Assembly: GCA_009783395.1 (NCBI GenBank)
Contig: WRHA01000323.1
Location: 1-7,216, forward strand
Direction of reading: 5' to 3'
Origin: Defluviitaleaceae bacterium
GTDB lineage: Bacteria > Bacillota > Clostridia > Lachnospirales > WQUN01
Length of the DNA stretch: 7,216 bases
Made by a program: the position numbers and the translations under genes. Of the stretch, positions 1-6,725 are shown piece by piece (within the stretch, counting starts at the first letter, position 1; every line of letters starts with the position of its first letter). The notes beneath the pieces are model-generated. The model was not told the origin of the DNA. It did no database searches and was given only the letters and a program-made list of their open reading frames with translations.

Positions 1-1
1 C

Positions 2-1378
2 ACCTATGATTATTGGGGGCGGCTGATACCCGCGCCGGCGGCGTATGTTCCCGTGCGAACATTTGTGGCAAGCGATATTTGTCCCGATTTGGGCGAGTTT
101 AACGACCCCGTGGATATTCATGTCGCACCGTGCGAAACGATTTACATCGTTGACAGAAATAATAATCGCATCGTCGGCTTCGACAACGCGCTTAATTTGG
201 TGCGTATCATTGAAACGTTTTACCGCGACGGCGCGCCCGATTCCTTTAACAATCCAAACAGCATTTTCGTTACCCCGAACGGCGACAAATATATCGCCGA
301 CACGTCTAACCACAGAATCGTGGTTTTGGACAGCGAGGGTAATTTTTTACGGCAAATTACCGAGCCGGACGTCGAAGGGCTTGAAGACGACTTTGCATTT
401 TTGCCGACCGATGTTTTAGTGGGACGAAGCGGGCGCGTGCTTGCGATTGTTCAGCGCGTTTACGAAGGCATCATGTCATTTTCGCCGGAAGGTGAATTTT
501 TGGGCTACTTCGGCACAATTCCCGTAAACGCAAGCCCCATCGAATTATTGTGGCGAAATTTTCAAACGCAGGAACAACGAGCCATCCAAATGCGTTTTAT
601 TCCGACGGAATTTCAAAGCATGGCGTTAGACTCATACGGATTTGTTTTTACAACAAACATCCAGCCGTGGGGTTCCAACGACCAAGTAATGCGTCTTAAT
701 CCTCGCGGCAGTAACGTTATACAAAATTTTAACGATAATGTCGGCATTGACGGCGACCAGTGGTTTCGACCGGTTGGCGGATGGCTTACGGGGCCGTCGC
801 AATTTATCGATGTAATTGCGCGTCCCTATGGAAAATTTTCGACGCTGGACTCCACTCGCGGGCGGGTTTACACGTATGATTCGGAAGGAAATTTGCTCTA
901 TGTATTTTCCGGCATTGGCACATTGCATGGCATGACGCACCGGCCGGTTGCCATTGAGATGCTTGGCGAAAATATTATGATTTTGGATGCAGGGCGCGGT
1001 CGCGTCGTTTATTTTGAGCCAACCGAGTACGGGAGGCTTGTAAATTCCGCCATATCAGCACGTCATCGCGGCGACGAGGAAGATGCGGTGGATTATTGGC
1101 GCAGACTTGTTTCACTTGACGAAAATTTCGCGCTCGCGTGGGCGGGGATAGGTCGGTCTATGCTTGCGACGGGTGATAATGTTGCCGCTATGTATTATTT
1201 GTACAGAGGCATGGACATGCAACACTATTCCATCGCATTCAGACGACATCGCATTGATGTGATGCATGGAGCGTTGCCCGCTGTATTAACGGGCGGTATC
1301 GCCGTGGTTCTGATTATCGCGGGGTTGAAAATTTTTGTGCGAATAAAAGGACAATACGGAACGGAGGATGATGATTAA
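2..1378 (+). CDS. NHL-repeat beta-propeller protein with TPR-like segment and C-terminal membrane anchor (5' partial)
   Basis: The reading frame is open to the left edge, so the true start lies before the window. The first in-window start-like codon, GTG at 53, is internal, because the residues before it (TYDYWG, then a Pro/Ala stretch) look like the conserved beginning of the mature part of this protein type, which normally follows a signal peptide. Of 458 visible residues, six NHL-like blades can be read at about 33-61, 82-110, 134-161, 203-232, 266-293 and 314-339. Blades 1 and 2 are the clearest (FNDPVDI...YIVDRNNNRIV; FNNPNSIFV...YIADTSNHRIV). Residues about 348-412 resemble a TPR-type helical pair (DAVDYWRRLVSLDENFALAWAGIGRSM, in part). 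Residues about 424-446 form one hydrophobic helix, followed by a short charged tail. The protein is therefore probably a surface propeller tethered by its C-terminus. NHL propellers usually bind proteins, RNA or ligands, and some are enzymes; no catalytic site is evident. Its stop overlaps the next start (TAATG), so the two genes are translationally coupled. Confidence 0.88.
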   Translation, partial: TYDYWGRLIPAPAAYVPVRTFVASDICPDLGEFNDPVDIHVAPCETIYIVDRNNNRIVGFDNALNLVRIIETFYRDGAPDSFNNPNSIFVTPNGDKYIADTSNHRIVVLDSEGNFLRQITEPDVEGLEDDFAFLPTDVLVGRSGRVLAIVQRVYEGIMSFSPEGEFLGYFGTIPVNASPIELLWRNFQTQEQRAIQMRFIPTEFQSMALDSYGFVFTTNIQPWGSNDQVMRLNPRGSNVIQNFNDNVGIDGDQWFRPVGGWLTGPSQFIDVIARPYGKFSTLDSTRGRVYTYDSEGNLLYVFSGIGTLHGMTHRPVAIEMLGENIMILDAGRGRVVYFEPTEYGRLVNSAISARHRGDEEDAVDYWRRLVSLDENFALAWAGIGRSMLATGDNVAAMYYLYRGMDMQHYSIAFRRHRIDVMHGALPAVLTGGIAVVLIIAGLKIFVRIKGQYGTEDDD

Positions 1379-2013
1379 TGAGCGCAGTGAAAAAAGTTTT
1401 GGGTTTCTACATCCTTCCCTTATATATTTTAATCCATCCGTTCGACGGGTTTCGCGCAATGAAATTTGACAGGGAAGGCCGCATGTGGGTTGCCGCTCTA
1501 AATTTTCTTGTGGTTTGCATATCGTATTCTTTTTCCGCGCAATATACAGCCAGTATTGTTACTCCGCATAATCCGCTTGTGCTGAACAGTTTGAGGGATT
1601 TTTCGACGCTTACAAGCATGTTGGTTTTATTTTGCATTGCAAACTGGTCGGTAACGTCCCTTACGGACGGCGAGGGAAAATTAAAAGAAATTTTTATGGC
1701 CGTGTGCTACGCGATGACACCTTTGGTACTCACGATTATACCGGCCACGCTTTTAAGCAATGTTTTGGCCTACGAAGAAACCGGTTTTTATTTTATGCTT
1801 TTAAGCGTCGGGATGGGATATTTTCTCTTCCTTGCGTTTATCGGGCTTGTAACGGTTCACAACTATACGGCGACTAAGGCGATAATCACGATGTTTCTTA
1901 CGTTTGTCGCGCTTGTTGTAATCGTGTTTTTGCTTACGATGCTTTCCACTTTGTTGTTCCAAGTTATCATGTTTATTCAGAGTGTTTACGATGAAATAAT
2001 TTTCCGGGGGTGA
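1378..2013 (+). CDS. Yip1-family integral membrane protein
   Basis: The protein has 211 residues and is very hydrophobic, with about five membrane segments (roughly 35-57, 77-95, 107-130, 137-160 and 168-200). The family signature is readable: HPFDGFRAMKFDREGR near residue 20, NW..TSLTDGEGKLKEIF around 89-106, a following helix with an internal TP (114-115), and HNYTATKA around 161-168. This is the usual pattern of bacterial Yip1-domain proteins of about 200 residues. Their molecular role is not established; the eukaryotic relatives act in membrane traffic, which says little here. The ATG start overlaps the upstream stop by one base, and GGAGG at 1363-1367 lies 10 bases before it. The gene end overlaps or abuts the DUF5696 gene. 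I infer from position that it assists or anchors the neighbouring membrane proteins, but nothing in the sequence proves this. Confidence 0.88.
   Translation: MSAVKKVLGFYILPLYILIHPFDGFRAMKFDREGRMWVAALNFLVVCISYSFSAQYTASIVTPHNPLVLNSLRDFSTLTSMLVLFCIANWSVTSLTDGEGKLKEIFMAVCYAMTPLVLTIIPATLLSNVLAYEETGFYFMLLSVGMGYFLFLAFIGLVTVHNYTATKAIITMFLTFVALVVIVFLLTMLSTLLFQVIMFIQSVYDEIIFRG
2006..2013 (+). promoter_or_regulatory. Ribosome binding site favouring the TTG start at 2019
   Basis: GGGGGTGA differs by one base from the ideal GGAGGTGA. The G-run ends 8 bases before TTG at 2019, which is good spacing, whereas the alternative GTG at 2010 lies inside this motif and has no recognisable site upstream. The motif also contains the stop codon of the Yip1 gene, so terminating ribosomes would be placed to restart. 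Confidence 0.6.
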
Positions 2014-2018
2014 GCGGC

Positions 2019-4673
2019 TTGAAAAAAATCAGCAAAAAGATCAACAAACAAATCATCAGGACATGGCTCAATCGAATTATTTTTGTGCTTGTCGTTGCCG
2101 TTGGCGTTACGGCCTACATTATTTATATAAACAGCTTTGACGCGTACGATTTTTCACATTTGACGCGCACTTTTGATTTGGGTGAATCGCGAGCGTTTAC
2201 GCCGCTTGGCGGCACAAACGTGCCGGGAATGCTTCAAGCCGCGCAGTCCGAATTTTTGGAACTTTACGTCAATCCCGAAACAACGAATATCGCCGTTTTC
2301 GACAGACGAAACGGGTACACGTGGCATTCAAGCCCGCCCGAAACAAACCTCGACCCCATCGCAATTCCGTTTCAGCAAAACGTGATGCGGTCTAATATGG
2401 GCTTTGAATTTTTCGACGCGTTTCGAAGAACACACACGCGCTGGCTTTACAACGATTCCGTTGCGCATGAATATCAATTTGAAATTTTTTCGATTTGGGA
2501 CGGAAATGAAGTGCATGGCATACGGCTCGAATATCAAGTCGGTGATATGGACATGGGTATCGACGCGATTCCGTTTTTCATGGAAATCGAGCGGTTTAAC
2601 ACACGCGTTTTGCCCTATGTCGACCCCGACGATTGGCAACGTGTGCAACGTTTTTGGTTTGAATCACGCGACATGGAGGGCTTTATGCAAATGTCGGATG
2701 CCATACGCGACAGGCAAATCGACATCGGCATAATGCTTCGTATCTTTGAAAACATCGGATACACCGCCGACGAATTAATCATGGACAATGCCGCCGCCGG
2801 AATTGAATTGGATATAGATCAAAATTTTTTCAAGATCGTCATGGAGTTTGTGCTGTTAGATGACGCTCTGAAGGTAAATATTCCGCTTAGCGAAATTGAA
2901 GTAGTGGGCGATGACGCGCATATTTTCCAGCTTGACGTGTTGCCGTTTCTCGGCGCGGGCGGCGTGAGCGACGAAGGATTTATTCTCGTTCCCAGCGGCT
3001 CCGGCGGAATAATTAATTTTAACAATGGCAGACACAGGGAAGCTATGTTTGAAGCACCGATGTATGGTTTCGATTATTTGATGGACAGTATGCGCCCGCA
3101 AATCACCCAAGCCGCACGTCTTCCGATATTCGGGATCCAAAACGAAGGCGCGGCAATGCTTGCGCATGTGTACAGCGGGCAGGCTTTGGCATCCGTTATT
3201 GCGGATGTGGCGGGACGCACAAATTCCTACAACAGCGCGTGGTTTCGTTTTACCCTGCGCGCCTCCACAATTTTAAGCATGGCGGCTATTCCCGGCACAA
3301 CAACGTCGGATTTAACAATTATTCAAACATATCCGTACACGGGTGACATCACGGTAAAATATCATTTTATCGCGGGAGATAATCCCGGTATTGGAGAAAT
3401 GGCGCGTACGTATCAGGATTTTCTTGTGAGCCAAGGCGCACTTTCCCCGCTTACGGAAAATCGCGATCGTTCGTTTTATCTGGACATTATCGGTGGAATC
3501 GACATCCAGCGGCATATTTTGGGAACGCCGTATATGGCAACGGAAGCAATGACAACAATCGAGGACGCGCAACGCTTCGTTGATATTTTAAACGAGAACG
3601 GGATCGATACGATTCAGATGCAGCTTCACGGCTGGTTTAATCGCGGAATCAACCACGACGTCGCCCGAAACGTAAATATCATAAGCGACGTGGGCAGTGC
3701 TTCCGAAATGCGAAATTTAGATAATCGATTACAATCGAATCACGGCGGACTTCATCCCGCGGTAAATTTCCAATTCACAAATTGGTTTTCGCGCAATTTT
3801 AACTCGACATTTGAAGGTGCGCGAGACCCTGCGGGGTTTGTTGGATTTATGTCGCAAGGTGCGCGGGATTCATTAAGCACGCGATTCTCGTTTCATAGAA
3901 ACGGATGGCACTTAATGGTTCATCCGGCGGCACTCCCGTTTCATGTGGATGATTTCCTGCCGAATTTTGAGAGACGAGTGGGGATGAACAGCATGATGCT
4001 TACCGACCTCGGGGCTGTTATGACCGAAAGTATGTATCGCCGCGACGCCGTCGACCGCGAGCATTCTCGCTTGATTGCGATGGAACAAATGGAGCGCATT
4101 CACGCGCAAATTCCGAATTTGGTTGTGTCCGGCGGAAATGATTATGCGTTCGCATTTGCGTCGCATTTGGTTGACGTTCCGACGGAAGCGGATATGTTTA
4201 AAATTATTGACTACGAAGTTCCGTTTTACTCGATGGTCGTTCACGGGTTTATTGAATTTGCGGGAACGCCCGCGAACATGCGCGAAAATTACAGCCCGGA
4301 AATCGTTTTGTTGAATTCGCTTGCGACGGGCGCGTCGCCGCGGTATATCCTTTCCGCGCAGCCCACGCGTCACGCGCAGTTTTCGCCGCACGAGCGTTTT
4401 TATTCCACACAGTACACAAACTGGATAGAAGCCGCAGTCGAGCATTTTCACGTTTTCAATGATGTTTACAGAAACCTTCGCGCCGTGCGAATCGACGACT
4501 TCATTATTTTGCAGGGCGGAGAAATCGGTGTAACGGGAACCGCGCAAGTCACCGTTACTGTTTTTGAAGACGGCACGCGCATTTATGTAAATCATACCCG
4601 CGAACCCTTCGACAACGGGGATGTTTTCATAGCGGCCGAGGGCTTTTATGTAAGAAACGGGGGTAGCGTATGA
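2019..4673 (+). CDS. DUF5696 family membrane-anchored protein, putative extracytoplasmic glycoside-hydrolase-like enzyme
   Basis: The protein has 884 residues from TTG at 2019, or 887 from GTG at 2010, which would overlap the Yip1 gene by 4 bases. I prefer TTG because of ribosome-site spacing. A Lys/Arg-rich N-terminus and one hydrophobic helix (about 19-37) act as a signal anchor, placing the remainder outside the membrane. Residues about 80-345 look like a beta-rich domain (LYVNPETTNIAVFDRRNGY; VPSGSGGIINFNNG near 324-337) with a helical insert at 205-260. From about 440 there is a probable TIM-barrel-like region with recurrent motifs: YHFIAGDNPGIGEMARTYQ, LDIIGG (488-493), LHGWFNRGINHD (536-547), HPAVNFQFTN (579-588), MLTDLG...TES (660-671), SGGNDYAFAF (704-713) and PFYSMVVHGF (735-744). 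The C-terminus is a beta domain ending in YVN...AAEGFYV. The overall pattern matches what I recall of DUF5696 proteins beside sugar transporters. Family assignment is fairly sure; enzymatic activity is inference, with D663, E670 and D708 only as candidate acidic residues. Confidence 0.85.
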   Translation: MKKISKKINKQIIRTWLNRIIFVLVVAVGVTAYIIYINSFDAYDFSHLTRTFDLGESRAFTPLGGTNVPGMLQAAQSEFLELYVNPETTNIAVFDRRNGYTWHSSPPETNLDPIAIPFQQNVMRSNMGFEFFDAFRRTHTRWLYNDSVAHEYQFEIFSIWDGNEVHGIRLEYQVGDMDMGIDAIPFFMEIERFNTRVLPYVDPDDWQRVQRFWFESRDMEGFMQMSDAIRDRQIDIGIMLRIFENIGYTADELIMDNAAAGIELDIDQNFFKIVMEFVLLDDALKVNIPLSEIEVVGDDAHIFQLDVLPFLGAGGVSDEGFILVPSGSGGIINFNNGRHREAMFEAPMYGFDYLMDSMRPQITQAARLPIFGIQNEGAAMLAHVYSGQALASVIADVAGRTNSYNSAWFRFTLRASTILSMAAIPGTTTSDLTIIQTYPYTGDITVKYHFIAGDNPGIGEMARTYQDFLVSQGALSPLTENRDRSFYLDIIGGIDIQRHILGTPYMATEAMTTIEDAQRFVDILNENGIDTIQMQLHGWFNRGINHDVARNVNIISDVGSASEMRNLDNRLQSNHGGLHPAVNFQFTNWFSRNFNSTFEGARDPAGFVGFMSQGARDSLSTRFSFHRNGWHLMVHPAALPFHVDDFLPNFERRVGMNSMMLTDLGAVMTESMYRRDAVDREHSRLIAMEQMERIHAQIPNLVVSGGNDYAFAFASHLVDVPTEADMFKIIDYEVPFYSMVVHGFIEFAGTPANMRENYSPEIVLLNSLATGASPRYILSAQPTRHAQFSPHERFYSTQYTNWIEAAVEHFHVFNDVYRNLRAVRIDDFIILQGGEIGVTGTAQVTVTVFEDGTRIYVNHTREPFDNGDVFIAAEGFYVRNGGSV

Positions 4674-5596
4674 CCGAGAAAATACAGAAAAAGGGCTTAA
4701 CCATGCGGAAAAAGCAAGCGATTGCCGGGTATTTATTTATTCTTCCGTTTCTTGTCGGGCTGGTTGGGTTTTTTCTTTTGAACATGATTCAAGCGGTTAT
4801 TTACAGCTTTAACGATGTTCGGATTGTGCCGGAGGTTGGCGGGCTTGTAATGGACGGTGTGGGGTTTGAGAATTTCCAGTTTGTATTGTTCCAGCACGGA
4901 ACATTTAACCGCGAGCTGGTTGAATCCTTAATCGACATGGTTTGGTATGTTCCGCTGATTATTTTCTTCAGCTTGTTTATGGCAATAATTTTAAATCGTC
5001 AATTTATCGGGCGCAGTGTTGTGCGTATGATTTTCTTTGTGCCGGTAATTATGGCGACCCCCGCGATTTTAACCGCGCTTGAGCTTAGCATGAGCATGAT
5101 GATGGGGGGCAGATCAAATGTTCCGCCGGATGTAATGGCGGAAATGGGAGGCTTCGCCCCCGAAGCGATCACATTTATTTTGGGCGATTTTGGACTTCCC
5201 GACGATTTGGTCAGTTTTATCGTGGACTCGATTTTTCGGCTGAATGATATTTTGAGGATGTCGGGCGTGCAAATTTTGATTTTCTTGGCGGCACTTCAGG
5301 CGATTCCTGCCTCTATGTATGAAGTGGCGCAAATTGAAGGCGCGACAGGCTATGAAACGTTTTGGAAAATTACGTTTCCGATGGTTAGCCCGTTGATTTT
5401 AACGAACGTGGTTTACACCATTGTTGATCTTTATTCACACAGTACCGTTGTGGAAACCGCCACATCGTTCTTCTTTGAAATGCAGCAGTTTGGGGTTTCG
5501 TCCGCTATGTCAATTGTAAGCGGACTGGTTGCTTGTTTGTTCCTTTTGCTTGTTGGTTGGGTTGTTTCAAAGTATGTATTTTATGTGAACGGGTGA
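4670..5596 (+). CDS. Carbohydrate ABC transporter permease, MalF/UgpA type
   Basis: This is an inner-membrane channel subunit of a CUT1-type sugar importer, with 308 residues and about six membrane helices. The first helix begins at about residue 17 (IAGYLFILPFLVGLVGF). The EAA loop that contacts the ATPase is clear at about 217-242 (YEVAQIEGATGYETFWKITF, followed by PMVSPL), with the conserved EGA...F..I..P spacing. Residues about 143-190, between the third helix and the EAA half, form an unusual long Met/Gly/Asp-rich segment (GGRSNVPPDVMAEMGGF onwards) that would lie mostly outside the membrane. The ATG overlaps the DUF5696 stop (ATGA), with a G-run at 4659-4663 placed 6 bases upstream; an internal ATG at 4703 is possible but has no better site. 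It pairs with the permease gene that follows 5 bases after its stop. The substrate cannot be read from the sequence; the locus suggests an oligosaccharide or a lipoglycan fragment. Confidence 0.93.
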   Translation: MTEKIQKKGLTMRKKQAIAGYLFILPFLVGLVGFFLLNMIQAVIYSFNDVRIVPEVGGLVMDGVGFENFQFVLFQHGTFNRELVESLIDMVWYVPLIIFFSLFMAIILNRQFIGRSVVRMIFFVPVIMATPAILTALELSMSMMMGGRSNVPPDVMAEMGGFAPEAITFILGDFGLPDDLVSFIVDSIFRLNDILRMSGVQILIFLAALQAIPASMYEVAQIEGATGYETFWKITFPMVSPLILTNVVYTIVDLYSHSTVVETATSFFFEMQQFGVSSAMSIVSGLVACLFLLLVGWVVSKYVFYVNG

Positions 5597-5597
5597 T
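5591..5597 (+). promoter_or_regulatory. Ribosome binding site deciding the GTG start at 5602
   Basis: GGGTGAT overlaps the stop of the upstream permease gene and lies 4 bases before GTG 5602. It matches the GGTGAT part of the extended anti-16S complement. Starting here gives a 341-residue permease. The in-frame TTG at 5533 would overlap the preceding gene by 64 bases and add residues unlike the family, and the in-frame ATG at 5659 has no ribosome site. Confidence 0.55.
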
Positions 5598-5601
5598 AAG
5601 C

Positions 5602-6627
5602 GTGACACAAAAACTTGAAAAAATAAAATGGCTGAATTCGGCTAATATTACTAACACGATGCAAAAACTGCAAAATAAAATCAAAAATTTTATTTTGGGG
5701 ATTTGCATGGCTATCATCGTGGTGGGGGTTTGTTATGTAATTTTAAGCCCGCTGATTGGCATTGTGGCAAATTCTATTATGTCGCCGCGTGATATTACAA
5801 ATCCGATGGTCTTTCTTTTGGCAAACGAGCCTACGCTTGAACATTACGGTCATGCCCTGACGCATATGAATTTCTTGTCGGGCGACGATTTGACTGTTTC
5901 AATCCCGTTTACGGATGTGACCTTCGACATACTCGGCGGCACAATTTTTTCGGGGACGCTGGCGAGGACTTTGGGCTTTTCGGTGTTGTTTGCACTTTTG
6001 CATGTTGTTGTTGCCTCTTTGGTGGGGTATGGTTTTGCGCGGTTTGAGTTTCCCGGCAGGAATTTTATTTTTGCGATGGTTATCATAACGATTGTTGTGC
6101 CTGTTCAGGTATACATTGTACCGATGTTTGTAAATTTTAGATTTTTCTTCGGCATGGATTTTAATCTTTTGGGGTCGCATTGGCCGTTACTGCTTTTGAC
6201 GCTGACCGGGCTTGGATTGCGTTCGGGGCTGTATATCTATATTTTCAGGCAATTCTTCCGCGGGCTTCCCAAGGAAATTGAAGAGGCCGCTTTAATCGAC
6301 GGCGCGGGATTTTTCGGAACTTTTGTAAAAGTTATGATGCCGAACGCGACGCCTGCCATTGTTACCGTTATGTTATTTGCGTTCGTGTGGCATTACAACG
6401 ATACGTTTTACAGCTCTATGTTAAACCCCGGAAATAATTTGATGGCAGCTATGATTGGCGGTGTCGGTTCCACGTTTTCACAAATTGAAAACATAAACGA
6501 CCCCGCACTTGAGCAGCTTGTTGTTTTTGCCGGAGTTGTTTTGGCGATTTTGCCGATTTTGGTAATCTACCTGTTCCTGCAACGCTACTTCGTAGAAGGC
6601 CTGGAGCGCAGCGGAATAGTAGGATAG
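5602..6627 (+). CDS. Carbohydrate ABC transporter permease, MalG/UgpE type
   Basis: This is the second channel subunit of the importer, with 341 residues from GTG 5602. A basic N-terminal stretch of about 30 residues precedes the first helix (about 31-58, ILGICMAIIVVGVCYVILSP, in part). A long external loop (about 60-118) follows, containing MSPRDITNP, and then the core helices. The EAA loop is at about 226-253 (IEEAALIDGAGFFGTFVKVM, followed by MPNATP), with the expected G-A-G and P positions. The C-terminus, QRYFVEGLERSGIVG, is the usual ending of MalG-type permeases (QRYFV.G...G..KG). The external loop is longer than in compact family members, and the basic leader is also longer than usual. 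It would dimerise with the upstream permease and dock to an ATPase not encoded here. The stop codon TAG (6625-6627) touches a GC-rich hairpin that begins the intercistronic gap. Confidence 0.93.
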   Translation: MTQKLEKIKWLNSANITNTMQKLQNKIKNFILGICMAIIVVGVCYVILSPLIGIVANSIMSPRDITNPMVFLLANEPTLEHYGHALTHMNFLSGDDLTVSIPFTDVTFDILGGTIFSGTLARTLGFSVLFALLHVVVASLVGYGFARFEFPGRNFIFAMVIITIVVPVQVYIVPMFVNFRFFFGMDFNLLGSHWPLLLLTLTGLGLRSGLYIYIFRQFFRGLPKEIEEAALIDGAGFFGTFVKVMMPNATPAIVTVMLFAFVWHYNDTFYSSMLNPGNNLMAAMIGGVGSTFSQIENINDPALEQLVVFAGVVLAILPILVIYLFLQRYFVEGLERSGIVG

Positions 6628-6641
6628 CGCGCCAAGCGCGC
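6627..6641 (+). other. Perfect GC hairpin at the end of the permease gene
   Basis: GCGCGC-CAA-GCGCGC is a 6-bp perfect stem with a 3-base loop, and its first G is the last base of the permease stop codon. There is no T-run after it, so it is not a standard intrinsic terminator. I infer an intercistronic stem that could protect the upstream transcript from 3' exonucleases or mark a processing site, giving different amounts of permease and binding-protein mRNA. Confidence 0.5.
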
Positions 6642-6725
6642 AGTGGACACCGAGGGACATCCGGGGAGATTACGTCTCGAAGCCGGATACACTTCGGCGT
6701 TCTATAAAAAAAGGAGGAGAAAAAA
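6628..6725 (+). promoter_or_regulatory. Intercistronic region with alternative inverted repeats before the binding-protein gene
   Basis: This 98-base stretch is the only real gap in the window. Beyond the GC hairpin it holds ATCCGG at 6659-6664 pairing with CCGGAT at 6683-6688, which encloses GAGA/TCTC (6666-6669 with 6675-6678). It also holds GAAGCCG (6679-6685), which can pair with CGGC-G-TTC (6695-6702, one-base bulge). The last two structures share bases 6683-6685 and so exclude each other. The second stem ends 10 bases before the ribosome binding site. No convincing -35/-10 promoter pair and no T-tract were found. The region may tune expression of the binding protein, but short repeats of this size can arise by chance. 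Confidence 0.35.
6711..6719 (+). promoter_or_regulatory. Strong ribosome binding site of the solute-binding protein gene
   Basis: AAGGAGGAG is a near-perfect anti-16S match in an A-rich setting, with GGAGG (6713-6717) 8 bases before the ATG at 6726. It is clearly stronger than the G-run sites of the upstream membrane genes, which fits the need for excess binding protein over permease. Confidence 0.85.

Noticed and set aside
3827..3838. Small hairpin ACCC-TGCG-GGGT inside the DUF5696 gene
   Set aside because: The stem is only 4 bp, is explained by ordinary codons (Asp-Pro-Ala-Gly-Phe) and has no T-run.
3912..4595. Long reverse-strand open frame of 227 codons opposite the DUF5696 gene
   Set aside because: Its product is Arg/Asn/His-rich with no recognisable domain, and it lies wholly opposite a well-supported gene. 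It is a shadow of codon bias on the + strand.
5533..5601. Extension of the second permease upstream to TTG 5533
   Set aside because: The added 23 residues overlap the end of the first permease in another frame and do not resemble a permease N-terminus; GTG 5602 has a suitable ribosome site.
6627..6641. GC hairpin as an intrinsic terminator
   Set aside because: The stem is good but is followed by AGTGGAC rather than a T-run, so termination in the + direction is unlikely.
6695..6708. TATAAA at 6703-6708 as a -10 promoter element
   Set aside because: No -35-like hexamer lies at the right distance (6680-6685 reads AAGCCG), and the A-rich stretch is better explained as the setting of the ribosome binding site.
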